Shown one piece after another: positions 15,955 through 24,088 of a DNA stretch of 64,000 nt. The notes under the pieces are model-generated. The model worked only from the letters and a program-made list of their open reading frames with translations. It was not told the origin of the DNA and made no database searches. Numbering within the stretch: the stretch's first letter is position 1; the number at the start of each line of letters is the position of its first letter. Position numbers and translations under genes: made by a program. The stretch comes from Kribbella monticola (lineage in GTDB: Bacteria > Actinomycetota > Actinomycetes > Propionibacteriales > Kribbellaceae), in the NCBI RefSeq assembly GCF_003261635.1, contig NZ_QFXK01000029.1, forward strand, positions 1 through 64,000, given 5' to 3'.

Positions 15955-17378
15955 GCAGCAGCGGCGGCCTCAGTAAGCTGCTCGGCCGTCGGCTGCAGCT
16001 GCGGTGAAGCCAGAGTCAGTACTACGTTGGCGACGGCGAAGGCAGCGGCCACCAGCAGGCCGCGCTGGAATCCCTCGACCAGCGCCTGTTGCTGCGCGAC
16101 ACCGTGAGTCAGAGCGTCCGTAGTACGGCTGATCGACAGCGTGGTGACGATAGCGAGCCCGAGAGCTCCGCCGACCTGGTACATGGCGTTGACGACACCG
16201 GACGCCGCACCCGCTTCGTGGTGCTCGACTTCGGACACCGCGGTGATCTGCCCCGGTACGCCGACGCCGATGATGCCGAAGCCGAAGATGATCAGCCCTG
16301 GGAGCAACTGGCTCGTGTAGCTACCCACTGCATCCGCCTGCGACAGCAGTAGCAGGCCGACGACGCTGAGCGCAGCACCGGAGAGCTGCACAGTCCGGGT
16401 ACCGACCTTCTGGACCAGCTGTGAGGCAAGGATGGCTCCGACGATTGCAGCTCCACCCATGGGAAGGAAGTGCACACCGGCCTGCAATGCCGAGTCACCG
16501 CGGACTTGCTGCAGGTAGATCGCCGTCAGGAAGAACATAGAGAGGAACCCGGCACCGTTCAGCGCCAGCGAGGCACCCGAGACACTGAGTGCGCGGGACC
16601 GGAACAGCCGCAGCGGAACGAGCGGTGCCTTCGACCGCGCCTCCACCAGCACGAAGGCGATCAGTAGCGCCACACCGCCGATGAGGAACGTCAGTACCTC
16701 ACCCGAGCCCCACCCCTTCGGCTCCGAGCGAACCACGCCGTACACGACGGACAGCAGACCCGCAGTACCGAGTACTGCGCCTGCCGTGTCGAACGTGCGG
16801 TCGCGTCCCTCGTTGTGCCGGGTGTCGCGGACGAACACCGGGATCAGCGCGACCAGGGCGAGCACGATCGGCACGTTGACGAAGAAGACCCACTGCCAGC
16901 TGAGTGAGTCGACCAGTACGCCGCCCGCAACCACACCGAGCGTGCCGCCGAGACCGGCGAGCCCACCCCACACTCCCATCGCGATGTTGCGCTCACGACC
17001 GTGCGCGAACGTCACCGTCAAGATGGCCAGTGCCGCAGGTGACAGCAGAGCCCCACCGAGTCCCTGTACTGCGCGGGCGCCGATCAGGAACTCCGGCGAG
17101 TTCGACAGTCCTGCGACCAGCGAGGTGGCACCGAAGAGCAGGAGGCCGGCGATGAAGACCCGGCGCGGGCCGAGCAGGTCGGACATCCGGCCGCCGAGCA
17201 GCAGGAAGCCGCCGAACAGCAAGGTGTAGGCGTTGATCACCCACTGCAGGCTGTCGGCGGAGAAGTTCAGATCGGCCTGGATGTGCGGCAACGCGACGTT
17301 CACGATCGTCACGTCCAGCACCACGATGAATTGCGCTAGGGCCAACACGGCGAGTGTCGCCCACGGACTGCGTCGCAT
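15951..17378 (-). CDS. MFS drug efflux transporter, DHA2 (EmrB/QacA) type
   Basis: The 475-aa protein has about 14 membrane helices. The start LAVLALAQFIVVLDVTIVNV with the D1 motif and LGGRMSDLLGPRRVF (motif A) identify the DHA2 group. GLGGTLGVVAGGVLVD matches motif C of drug antiporters. It would export toxic compounds with proton antiport. ATG 17378 has GAGG upstream. It is divergent from a TetR regulator, and three operator-like repeats lie in the 91-base spacer, so local repression is likely. Confidence 0.9.
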   Translation of the reverse strand: MRRSPWATLAVLALAQFIVVLDVTIVNVALPHIQADLNFSADSLQWVINAYTLLFGGFLLLGGRMSDLLGPRRVFIAGLLLFGATSLVAGLSNSPEFLIGARAVQGLGGALLSPAALAILTVTFAHGRERNIAMGVWGGLAGLGGTLGVVAGGVLVDSLSWQWVFFVNVPIVLALVALIPVFVRDTRHNEGRDRTFDTAGAVLGTAGLLSVVYGVVRSEPKGWGSGEVLTFLIGGVALLIAFVLVEARSKAPLVPLRLFRSRALSVSGASLALNGAGFLSMFFLTAIYLQQVRGDSALQAGVHFLPMGGAAIVGAILASQLVQKVGTRTVQLSGAALSVVGLLLLSQADAVGSYTSQLLPGLIIFGFGIIGVGVPGQITAVSEVEHHEAGAASGVVNAMYQVGGALGLAIVTTLSISRTTDALTHGVAQQQALVEGFQRGLLVAAAFAVANVVLTLASPQLQPTAEQLTEAAAAA

Positions 17379-17400
17379 GCCTACCTCACAGGAGAGAGTT

Positions 17401-17458
17401 GTCTACGTTGTATGTATACGTTGTATGCGTACTCCGTAGACGTTAGGTCTACGTTGTA
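17401..17458. promoter_or_regulatory. Operator repeats between MFS and TetR genes
   Basis: Three direct 12-base copies of GT[CA]TACGTTGTA lie at 17401-17412 (GTCTACGTTGTA), 17414-17425 (GTATACGTTGTA) and 17447-17458 (GTCTACGTTGTA). GTAGAC at 17436-17441 forms a 6-bp inverted repeat with GTCTAC at 17447-17452. This is the expected place for TetR binding to control both divergent genes. Confidence 0.75.
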
Positions 17459-17469
17459 CACTTGTCAAC

Positions 17470-18153
17470 GTGGCGACGATCAGCAAAGAGACCGCGAGGC
17501 GGCTCGACCCGGAGAAACTGGCGACCAGCGCGCTGGCCCTGGCCGACACCGAGGGGCTCGAAGCGGTCACCATCAGACGGCTGGCCCAGCAGCACGAGGT
17601 CACCCCGATGGCGCTCTACCGGCACTTCAGCGACAAGGACGACCTGCTGGCCGCGATCGGCGACCGGATGCTGGCCGACATCGCCCTGCCGGAGCCGACC
17701 GACGAGCGCTGGGACGTCCAGTTGCGGGCGATCCTGACCGCCTTCGTCGCCGCGCTCCGCCCGCACCCGAAGGTCGCGCAACTGGCGCTGTTCCGCATCC
17801 TCGTCACCGAGCCGGGCCTGGCGCTGGCCGAGCGCACGATGGAACTACTCATCGAGGCGGGCTTCTCCGTGGACGACGCCGCCGAGGTCGGCCGCCAGTC
17901 GATCTGCTCGCTGATCACCCTCGTCAACATGGAGCCGGGCTCCGCGGAAGTCACCGATCCGATCGGCCGCGAGGACGCCCTCCGCGCCAAGCGTGCGGCG
18001 CTCGCCGCCCTCCCGCCCCGGCGCTACCCGCTCATCACCGCCGCCGCCGACGTCCTCGTCTGCCCGACCTCCACCGACGCGTACTACGAACTCGGCATCG
18101 ACCTCGCGGTCGCCGGCATCTGCGGCATCCTGACCGATCGGCAGCAGCACTGA
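17470..18153 (+). CDS. TetR family transcriptional repressor, probable regulator of the MFS pump
   Basis: The 227-aa protein has a TetR HTH at residues about 15-60 (VTIRRLAQQHEVTPMALYRH then FSDKDDLL). The rest is a helical ligand domain with a TetR_C-like end. GTG 17470 has no ribosome binding site and may be leaderless or nearly so. It is divergent from the DHA2 pump with shared operator repeats, the classic layout of a drug-inducible efflux unit. The inducer is unknown. Confidence 0.87.
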   Translation: MATISKETARRLDPEKLATSALALADTEGLEAVTIRRLAQQHEVTPMALYRHFSDKDDLLAAIGDRMLADIALPEPTDERWDVQLRAILTAFVAALRPHPKVAQLALFRILVTEPGLALAERTMELLIEAGFSVDDAAEVGRQSICSLITLVNMEPGSAEVTDPIGREDALRAKRAALAALPPRRYPLITAAADVLVCPTSTDAYYELGIDLAVAGICGILTDRQQH

Positions 18154-18196
18154 CACTTCGGCGGCCGGCGAAGCAACGCGGGTTTAGCGTCGAAGC

Positions 18197-18751
18197 ATGA
18201 GTCAGGAAGCGTTGGCGGCGAGGTTCCGCGAGGTCAATGGTGAGCATCCGATGAGTGCCGAGGACGATGCTTACGTCAATCGCCAGTACCGCGTGCTGGC
18301 TGAGCTCTGCGCGGAGCACGGTCGCGACCCGGACGAAGTACGGCGATCGATGCTGGCCGGTGAGCTCCCGCTTCCCGGCTATCTGCGCTCGGACGGTGCC
18401 GAGATGGTGCCGGCGGATCTGTTCGAGTTGCCCGACCAGGTCGGGCTCGGCAATCTGCACGCCTGGTTCGTTGCGCAATGGGAAGACATTGCCGAGGGCA
18501 ACGAAGAATGGGAGGCGTACCTGAGCGGTCAGTACGTCTGCCTGCATTCGGTCACCCCGGCGACGATCAAGCGCAAAGGTGAGCTGATCAAGGCGATCGA
18601 CGCGACCAGCGATCCGGCCGCGCTCAAGCCGCTGGTCGACGATCTGGACGAACTCGAACCCGAGTTCACCGCCTACGACCGGCTCCGCTTCGGTGGCCCG
18701 GTCTCCCGCGACACCCACATCACCGCGATCCGGGCGCGCCTCGACTCGTGA
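18197..18751 (+). CDS. DUF6058-like family protein
   Basis: The 184-aa soluble protein reads MSAEDDAYVNRQYRVLAELC near its start and GELPLPGYLRSDGAEMVP further on. These phrases recur in a small conserved actinobacterial family that I believe is DUF6058. No enzyme motif can be seen. It is acidic and mostly helical. The gene follows the TetR gene by 43 bases in the same direction but has its own context. Function unknown. Confidence 0.65.
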   Translation: MSQEALAARFREVNGEHPMSAEDDAYVNRQYRVLAELCAEHGRDPDEVRRSMLAGELPLPGYLRSDGAEMVPADLFELPDQVGLGNLHAWFVAQWEDIAEGNEEWEAYLSGQYVCLHSVTPATIKRKGELIKAIDATSDPAALKPLVDDLDELEPEFTAYDRLRFGGPVSRDTHITAIRARLDS

Positions 18752-18764
18752 GCCCGAAGTGCCG

Positions 18765-18865
18765 GGCGGGCGTACAGCGTACGAGGCGGCGGGCGGGCGT
18801 ACGAGTGTCGGGCGGCCGTTCGGCGTACGAAGTGTCGGGCGGTCGTTCGGCGGTCCCGGGTCTAG
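18765..18865. repeat. Degenerate GC-rich direct repeats with GTACG units
   Basis: CGGGCGGGCGTAC appears twice near 18765-18805. A longer unit, AGTGTCGGGCGG[CT]CGTTCGGCG, appears twice between about 18805 and 18858. No gene lies here. It separates the DUF6058-like gene from the YegP-like gene and could be a simple slippage product or a complex terminator. Confidence 0.6.
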
Positions 18866-18903
18866 GCTCCGATTGGTAACCGGTTGATGACACGGGAGGT
18901 TTC

Positions 18904-19086
18904 ATGGCGGCCAAGTTCGAGCTGTACGAGGACAAGTCGGGCGGGTTCCGGTTCCGGCTGAAGGCCGGGAACGGCGAGGTGATCGCCGTCAGCGAGAGTT
19001 ACAAGACGAAGGCCGCCGCTCAGAACGGGATCGAGTCGGTCAAGAAGAACGCGGGCGACGCGAGCGTCGACGACCAGACCTCTTGA
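18904..19086 (+). CDS. YegP family (DUF1508) small protein
   Basis: This 60-aa protein is one DUF1508 unit: KFELYEDKSGGFRFRLKAGN then GEVIAVSESYKTKAAAQNGI and ESVKKNA. The family forms a small beta-sheet/helix fold and is widespread, with unknown function and possibly a stress role. GGGAGG lies close before the ATG at 18904. A strong terminator follows right after the stop. Confidence 0.9.
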   Translation: MAAKFELYEDKSGGFRFRLKAGNGEVIAVSESYKTKAAAQNGIESVKKNAGDASVDDQTS

Positions 19087-19094
19087 GCAGTCCG

Positions 19095-19128
19095 AACGGC
19101 AGGACCTCCCGCGGGCGGTCCTGCCGTT
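19095..19128 (+). terminator. Terminator after the YegP-like gene
   Basis: AACGGCAGGACC (19095-19106) pairs perfectly with GGTCCTGCCGTT (19117-19128) around 10 bases. One T follows, then GC-rich sequence. It also faces the end of the convergent YCII gene. Confidence 0.8.
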
Positions 19129-19144
19129 TCGCAGCTCCGGACGG

Positions 19145-19507
19145 CTACAGGCCCACCTCGTGGACGACCTCGCGGACCTCCACGCCGAGCCCCTCGATGC
19201 TCGCGTCGGGGATCATCGCGGCCAGTTCGCAGGCCCGCTCCCTGCTCGCGACGTCGATCAGGTAGTAGCCGGCCAGGAACTCCTTCGCCTCCAGGAACGG
19301 CCCGTCCGTCACCGCCGGTACGCCGTCGCGCACTTTGACGACCGCGGTCTTGGCCGGTTCCGCGAGCGCGGCGGTGCTGTGGAACTCACCCGACTCCTGG
19401 GTGAGCGCCATGAACTTCTCGTGGCCGCTGAAGATCGCCTGCTGCTCTTCCTCGGTCAGCGCCGCCAGCACGTCTGGGTTGATGTTCAGGACCAGTAGGT
19501 ATTTCAC
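19145..19507 (-). CDS. YCII-related (DGPF) domain protein
   Basis: The 120-aa protein reads MKYLLVLNINPD, then VTDGPFLEAKEFLAGYYLID, the DGP..E.KE signature of the DGPF subgroup. It is a second paralogue in the window besides the one at 5155. A GAAGGAGACAC stretch precedes the ATG at 19507. No sigma factor gene is adjacent. Function is uncertain. Confidence 0.85.
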   Translation of the reverse strand: MKYLLVLNINPDVLAALTEEEQQAIFSGHEKFMALTQESGEFHSTAALAEPAKTAVVKVRDGVPAVTDGPFLEAKEFLAGYYLIDVASRERACELAAMIPDASIEGLGVEVREVVHEVGL

Positions 19508-19670
19508 GGTGTCTCCTTCACCCTCGGTTCCCCCGGCGGGAACCGCTCATCATCAGTACGGAACCGGCTCGACGTTCTTGACATGGCGATGCTACGAACT
19601 CTGGCGGGCCGCCAGGGGCTTGTGGGACGGTTGGGCTTCACGAGCCGGTTGCCGGGGGGCACCGCAACGG

Positions 19671-19684
19671 TTTTTTTGGGGGGG
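19671..19684 (+). repeat. T7G7 homopolymer pair just before the beta-helix gene start
   Basis: Seven T (19671-19677) and seven G (19678-19684) end 3 bases before ATG 19688. The G run is also the only candidate ribosome binding site. A change in tract length would alter spacing, or the frame if translation starts upstream. Confidence 0.7.
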
Positions 19685-19687
19685 TTC

Positions 19688-21520
19688 ATGCGTCGCGTTG
19701 TGCTGTCCACTGTCACCGCCATGATCGGGGCGATGTTGCTCGCCGTCGGGCAGGCCGGGTCCGCCCAGGCCGCACCGATCACGGTCACCACCACCACGGA
19801 TGTCGTGAACGGCGCCGACGGTGTGACCTCGCTGCGAGAGGCGATCACCACGGCCAATGCCGCGGGCGACGCCACCACGATCACCCTTGCCGCAGCCGCG
19901 ACGTACGGGCTGAACCTGTGCGGCGACGACGACACGAACGCTGCCGGAGACCTGGACAGTACGTCGGCGCAGCCACTCACGATCGAGGGGAACGGGTCGA
20001 CCATCGACCAGAACTGTGCGGGCGAGCGGGTGCTGAACACGCTCGACTCCGACGGCTCACTCACCTTGCACAACGTGACACTGACCGGCGGCGACAGCCT
20101 CTTCGGCGCTGCACTGCAGCACGCGGGCGACGCGACTCTGGACAACACGACGGTGACCGGCAACGCGGGCGGGGCGGGCCGGGTGCTCGAGAGCTCGCTC
20201 GGTGGCGCTGTGCTCAACCTGACCGGCTCCAACATTCATGACAACACCGGTACGGGCGTTGCCTTGTCCCTGGGGCAGGTGCACCTCACCAACACGTCCG
20301 TCACCAACAACACCGGACGTGGTGTCGGCCTGACCGACGGAGCCCTCAGCGTGACCGGCTCGACGATCAGCGGGAACGGCAGCGACGGCGTACGGACCAC
20401 CGGGCAGGGTTCGGGGCTCTTCACTCTTACCAATACGACAGTGAGCAACAACGGCGGTACTGGCGTGATCTGCTCGGCCTGTGGAGACCTGACAGTGACC
20501 GGTTCGACCATCACCGGCAACCATCCCGCCGGAACGAGTGCGGGCGGCGGCATCCAGGTGCTGTTCGACCAGGACTCACCCACTGATCAGCCGGTGGTGT
20601 CGGTGATCGAGTCGACCGTCTCAGGCAACTCCAGGACCGGTTCCGGTGGCGGGATCAACACCGCCATCATCGAGAACTCCGACGGTCCGCCTCCGGCGCA
20701 GATCGTCGTCACCCGCTCGACCATCAGCAACAACAGCGCTTCCGGTGCCGTGGACAGTCAAGGCGGCGGTATCTACGCGGTCACCGGTGAGGTGCGACTC
20801 GACAACTCCACTGTGACCGGCAACAGCGCGACTGCTGCCGGCGGCGGCGTGTACACGCTTGCCCATGACATCTATCTGCGGCACGCGACGGTGTCGGGTA
20901 ATACAGCAGGCGGTGTCGGGCGCAACGTAGCCACCAATGCAGGGCTGCACACCTTCGGCTCGATCCTGGCCGGCGGCACCGGCTCCAGTGACTGCGGTAT
21001 CGAGCTACTGACCACTTCTACCGGCTACAACCTCGACGGCGACGGTAGTTGCAGCTTGGCCGGTCCTGGCGACCACAGCAACATCGGTAGCCCGCAGCTT
21101 GGCGCACTGGCCAGCAACGGCGGACCGACGCAGACGATGCTGCCGCTTGCCGCATCGCTTGCCAACGGCGCAGTACCAGCGGCGGCGTGCACAGTGCTTA
21201 CTGTCGACCAGCGCGGCGTCACCCGACCGCAGGGCACCAACTGTGAAGCCGGATCCGTCGAGGTCGCCGAAGTACCGCCTGCACCAAGCTGCACGCAGAC
21301 CGGTACTGCGGGGAGCGATCTGCTCGTTGGTACCGCCGGAGCCGACGTACTGTGCGGGCTGGGCGGCGACGACCTGATCTTCGGACTGGGTGGCAACGAC
21401 ATCCTGCGCGGGGGCAACGGCAAGGATCTGCTGATCGGGGGCACCGGCCACAACACCCTCGACGGCGGTCCGGGACAGGACCTCTGCATCGGAGCCGGAG
21501 ACACCAAGATCTCTTGCTGA
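19688..21520 (+). CDS. Secreted right-handed beta-helix protein with C-terminal RTX-like calcium repeats
   Basis: The 610-aa protein has a signal peptide (residues 1-28, ending SAQAAP), then a CSLREA-like opening (GVTSLREAITTANAAGD). About 430 residues of parallel beta-helix repeats follow, with many NTTVTGN, STISGN and NNTG turns, and a choice-of-anchor-Q-like end (GGPTQTMLPLAASLANGA). The last 70 residues hold GGDDLIFGLGGNDILRGGNG-type nonapeptide repeats that bind calcium in RTX proteins. The role is probably surface polysaccharide binding or adhesion. RTX repeats normally go with type I secretion in Gram-negatives, but here a Sec signal is present. ATG 19688 is chosen because the signal peptide starts there; the upstream open frame lacks support. 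Confidence 0.85.
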   Translation: MRRVVLSTVTAMIGAMLLAVGQAGSAQAAPITVTTTTDVVNGADGVTSLREAITTANAAGDATTITLAAAATYGLNLCGDDDTNAAGDLDSTSAQPLTIEGNGSTIDQNCAGERVLNTLDSDGSLTLHNVTLTGGDSLFGAALQHAGDATLDNTTVTGNAGGAGRVLESSLGGAVLNLTGSNIHDNTGTGVALSLGQVHLTNTSVTNNTGRGVGLTDGALSVTGSTISGNGSDGVRTTGQGSGLFTLTNTTVSNNGGTGVICSACGDLTVTGSTITGNHPAGTSAGGGIQVLFDQDSPTDQPVVSVIESTVSGNSRTGSGGGINTAIIENSDGPPPAQIVVTRSTISNNSASGAVDSQGGGIYAVTGEVRLDNSTVTGNSATAAGGGVYTLAHDIYLRHATVSGNTAGGVGRNVATNAGLHTFGSILAGGTGSSDCGIELLTTSTGYNLDGDGSCSLAGPGDHSNIGSPQLGALASNGGPTQTMLPLAASLANGAVPAAACTVLTVDQRGVTRPQGTNCEAGSVEVAEVPPAPSCTQTGTAGSDLLVGTAGADVLCGLGGDDLIFGLGGNDILRGGNGKDLLIGGTGHNTLDGGPGQDLCIGAGDTKISC

Positions 21521-21536
21521 CGGTAGATTTCGCGAC

Positions 21537-22493
21537 ATGCTCAGCCTCGAGGACGTCCGGGAAGCCGCCCAGCGGATCGAAGGCGTGGCGCACCGGACGC
21601 CGGTGATCACGTCACGGACGCTGAACGAGCGCGTCGGTGCCGAGGTGTTCCTCAAGGCGGAGAACCTGCAGCGGATCGGGGCATTCAAGTTCCGGGGCGC
21701 TTACAACGCGATCAGCCGGCTGAGCCCCGAGCAACTCGGGCGCGGCGTCGCGGCGTACTCGTCGGGGAACCACGCACAGGCGGTGGCGTTGGCCGCGGCT
21801 CTCGCGGGGACGAGCGCGGTCATCCTGATGCCCGAGGACGCGCCGCCGACGAAGGTCGCCGCGACCAAGGGGTACGGCGCCGAAGTCGTCACCTACGACC
21901 GGTACACCGGGGACCGTACGACGCTCGCGACCCAGCTGGCCGAGGAGCGCGGGGTGACCTTGATCCCGCCGTACGACCACTACGACGTGATGGCGGGGCA
22001 GGGCACGGTGGCGCTCGAACTGATCGAGGAGGTGGGTCAGCTCGGGGCACTGCTTGCCCCGATCGGCGGTGGCGGGCTGATCGCCGGCTGCGCGACGGCC
22101 GCTACCGCACTCTCCCCCGGTATCCGGGTGATCGGGGTCGAGCCCGAGGCCGGCGACGACACGGCCCGGTCGCTGGCTGCCGGTGAGCGGGTGGAGATCG
22201 GGGTACCGCGGACGATCGCCGACGGGCAGGCCATCCCGATTCCGGGCGAGCTCACGTTCGAGATCAACCGGCGGCTGCTGGCCGGTGTCGAACTCGTCAG
22301 CGACGACGAGATCCGGGCCGCGATGGCGTTCGCGTTCGAGCGGCTGAAGCTGGCACTCGAGCCGAGTGGCGCCTGCGCGCTGGCGGCGCTGCTGGCCGGG
22401 CGGATCCAGCACCTCCCCGACCGGGTCGGAGTGGTGCTTTCAGGCGGGAACGTGGGGCTGGAACGCTTCCTCGAACTGCTCGCTGAGAGCTGA
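21537..22493 (+). CDS. Threonine/serine dehydratase-like PLP enzyme (fold type II)
   Basis: The 318-aa protein has the PLP lysine in GAFKFRGAYNAI (Lys51), the SSGNHAQ loop and the glycine loop PIGGGGLIAG that holds the phosphate. Length and motifs fit catabolic threonine ammonia-lyase, 3-hydroxyaspartate ammonia-lyase or serine racemase. There is no ACT domain, so no isoleucine-type feedback. It produces a 2-oxoacid and ammonia from a hydroxyamino acid. It stands alone, 16 bases after the beta-helix gene. Confidence 0.85.
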   Translation: MLSLEDVREAAQRIEGVAHRTPVITSRTLNERVGAEVFLKAENLQRIGAFKFRGAYNAISRLSPEQLGRGVAAYSSGNHAQAVALAAALAGTSAVILMPEDAPPTKVAATKGYGAEVVTYDRYTGDRTTLATQLAEERGVTLIPPYDHYDVMAGQGTVALELIEEVGQLGALLAPIGGGGLIAGCATAATALSPGIRVIGVEPEAGDDTARSLAAGERVEIGVPRTIADGQAIPIPGELTFEINRRLLAGVELVSDDEIRAAMAFAFERLKLALEPSGACALAALLAGRIQHLPDRVGVVLSGGNVGLERFLELLAES

Positions 22494-22529
22494 ATCGGAG
22501 CCGGGCCACCAGCCGCCCGAGTACTCACT

Positions 22530-22576
22530 GTGGTCGTTGTCACAGAGAGCCATCATGAAATGTGAGCCAGCTCACA
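22530..22576 (+). promoter_or_regulatory. Two Crp-like binding sites upstream of the NlpC/P60 leader
   Basis: TGTGAGCCAGCTCACA at 22561-22576 matches TGTGA-N6-TCACA exactly, with 7-bp arms. TGTGGTCGTTGTCACA at 22530-22545 differs at one position. Their centres are 31 bases apart, about three helical turns. Crp-family proteins regulate rpf and cell-wall hydrolase genes in actinobacteria. Confidence 0.7.
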
Positions 22577-22784
22577 GGAAATCGCTACGTCGCCGCCTGC
22601 GCCCCGCTCAGACAGCCTCAGGACACCAGGTGTTCCCCAGCGGTCCTTGACGCGTCAGAGACCCGTTTGAGGCCTTTCCGGAGGGTCTCTGTGCATTTGA
22701 GGGTTTGCGTCGTGACCGTTCTGTTATACAGTCGTCGGCGGTTCGACAAATGAGACGAACTGCAGGTGTGTCAACGCCGAGTCC

Positions 22785-22947
22785 TGCCAGGCGCACCTGT
22801 TCCCCTCGAACAACCATGGCAGGAGTGGGGGACCCAGGAGGTTGGGGTCCGACCGTGAGTGGTCGGGTCCCTGGGGTGAAGTCCGCGGGAGCGGACCGGG
22901 CTATCGACTCTCAGCCCGAACCCGACAGCTAACTCCGCAGGCGTCGG
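22785..22947 (+). promoter_or_regulatory. ydaO/yuaA-type c-di-AMP riboswitch in the NlpC/P60 leader
   Basis: The leader contains GUGGGGGACCCAGGAGG (22825 on), CUGGGGUGAAGUCCGC with its hairpin GUCCGC..GCGGAC (22871-22896) and CCCGAACCCGACAGCUAACU at 22915-22934, ending CCGCAGGCGUC. These are the conserved blocks of the actinobacterial ydaO element, the same as upstream of the GH16 gene. It would reduce hydrolase expression at high cyclic di-AMP. Upstream of it, GTTATACAG near 22723 may be a -10 region. Confidence 0.87.
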
Positions 22948-22956
22948 GAGACAACC

Positions 22957-23805
22957 ATGCCCGTCACCGTCCGACGGACAGCGCTGCCTGCTGTCAGTCA
23001 ACAGAGCGAGTCCAGTAGCCGGCCCACCGGTCGCATCCTGGCCAAGCACCGCAAGACCACCAAGTCCGCGGCCGCCCCGCGTGCCGCAGCCGCCGTCCTC
23101 TCGGTCGGCCTCGCCGTCAGCGGCGGAGCGATCCTCACCGTCGCCAGCACGCCTACGACCGCATCCGCGGCCACCAGCAAGACCACCTCGGCCGCGTGGG
23201 CCCGGGGTAACAAGCCGGTCTCAACGAAGCCGCTGCTTCGCTACGCCGACGCCGGCTCCGCTGTTCGCTACGTGCAGCGCTCGCTGGACGTCCCGGCCGG
23301 CGGTTGGTACGGCTCCGCCACTCGTACGGCGGTCGCCAAGTTCCAGCGCCGGGTGGGCCTGCCCCGCACCGGCACCATGACCGTGAACACCTGGCGTTCG
23401 CTGTTCTACGCCGCGAGCCACGGTCTGCTGCACGGCGGTACCGGTAGCAGCTCCACCTTCCAGGCCCGTGTCCTGCGGGAAGCGGCCAAGCTCAAGGGCA
23501 CGCCGTACCGCTACGGCGGCACGACCACCCGCGGCCTGGACTGCTCGGGCTACACCGGTCTCGTCTACAAGCGCGCCGGCAAGAAGCTCCCCCGTACGTC
23601 GCGCCAGCAGTACAGCGCCACCAGGCACTTGAGCCGCAAGGCCGCCAAGCCCGGCGACCTGGTGTTCTTCAAGAGCGGTGGCGGCAGCGTGTACCACGTC
23701 GGCATCTACGCCGGCGGCAACATGCTGTGGCACGCCTCCAAGCCGGGCCGCCCGGTCGCGAAGGCAAAGATCTGGAGCAGCAACGTGGCCTTCGGCCGCG
23801 CCTGA
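22957..23805 (+). CDS. Secreted NlpC/P60 peptidoglycan hydrolase with peptidoglycan-binding domain
   Basis: The 282-aa protein has a long basic signal region (hydrophobic part about residues 42-63), a PG_binding_1 domain (about 92-150: RYVQRSLDVPAGGWYGSATR) and an NlpC/P60 domain (about 170-282). Catalytic Cys196 lies in GLDCSGYTG and His247 in SVYHVGIYAGG. It would cut stem peptides of peptidoglycan during growth or spore-like processes. The gene is controlled by a c-di-AMP riboswitch and probably Crp. GGGAG precedes the ATG. Confidence 0.92.
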   Translation: MPVTVRRTALPAVSQQSESSSRPTGRILAKHRKTTKSAAAPRAAAAVLSVGLAVSGGAILTVASTPTTASAATSKTTSAAWARGNKPVSTKPLLRYADAGSAVRYVQRSLDVPAGGWYGSATRTAVAKFQRRVGLPRTGTMTVNTWRSLFYAASHGLLHGGTGSSSTFQARVLREAAKLKGTPYRYGGTTTRGLDCSGYTGLVYKRAGKKLPRTSRQQYSATRHLSRKAAKPGDLVFFKSGGGSVYHVGIYAGGNMLWHASKPGRPVAKAKIWSSNVAFGRA

Positions 23806-24018
23806 TCCTCAGCGTTCTGCGTTGGAAGTTGTTTGAGCGATTGCGGTGGTCAGGTGCGTGCATCGCGGTGCTGGAGAAGCGCCCTCGATGCGGAGCATCG
23901 TGGGCGCTTGGCCAGTGCCGCGAGGTGCGTGCCTGGGCGCCGCAAGCGCCAAAGAACTTCCGACGCAGGACGCTAGTCACGTCAGCGAGACCCGTTCCCC
24001 CCCGGGTCGCTGACCTGG

Positions 24019-24068
24019 AACCGGTCGCGAGTCGCCGCCCCCACCCCTCCGGCGACTCGCGGCCGGTT
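24019..24068. terminator. Long hairpin between NlpC/P60 and the response-regulator gene
   Basis: AACCGGTCGCGAGTCGCCG (24019-24037) pairs with 24050-24068 with one mismatch and a 12-base C-rich loop, followed by TTCCCTT. It lies 213 bases beyond the hydrolase stop and 20 bases from the stop of the minus-strand regulator. It can serve both. Confidence 0.75.
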
Positions 24069-24088
24069 TCCCTTGTCCACAAGGCGTT

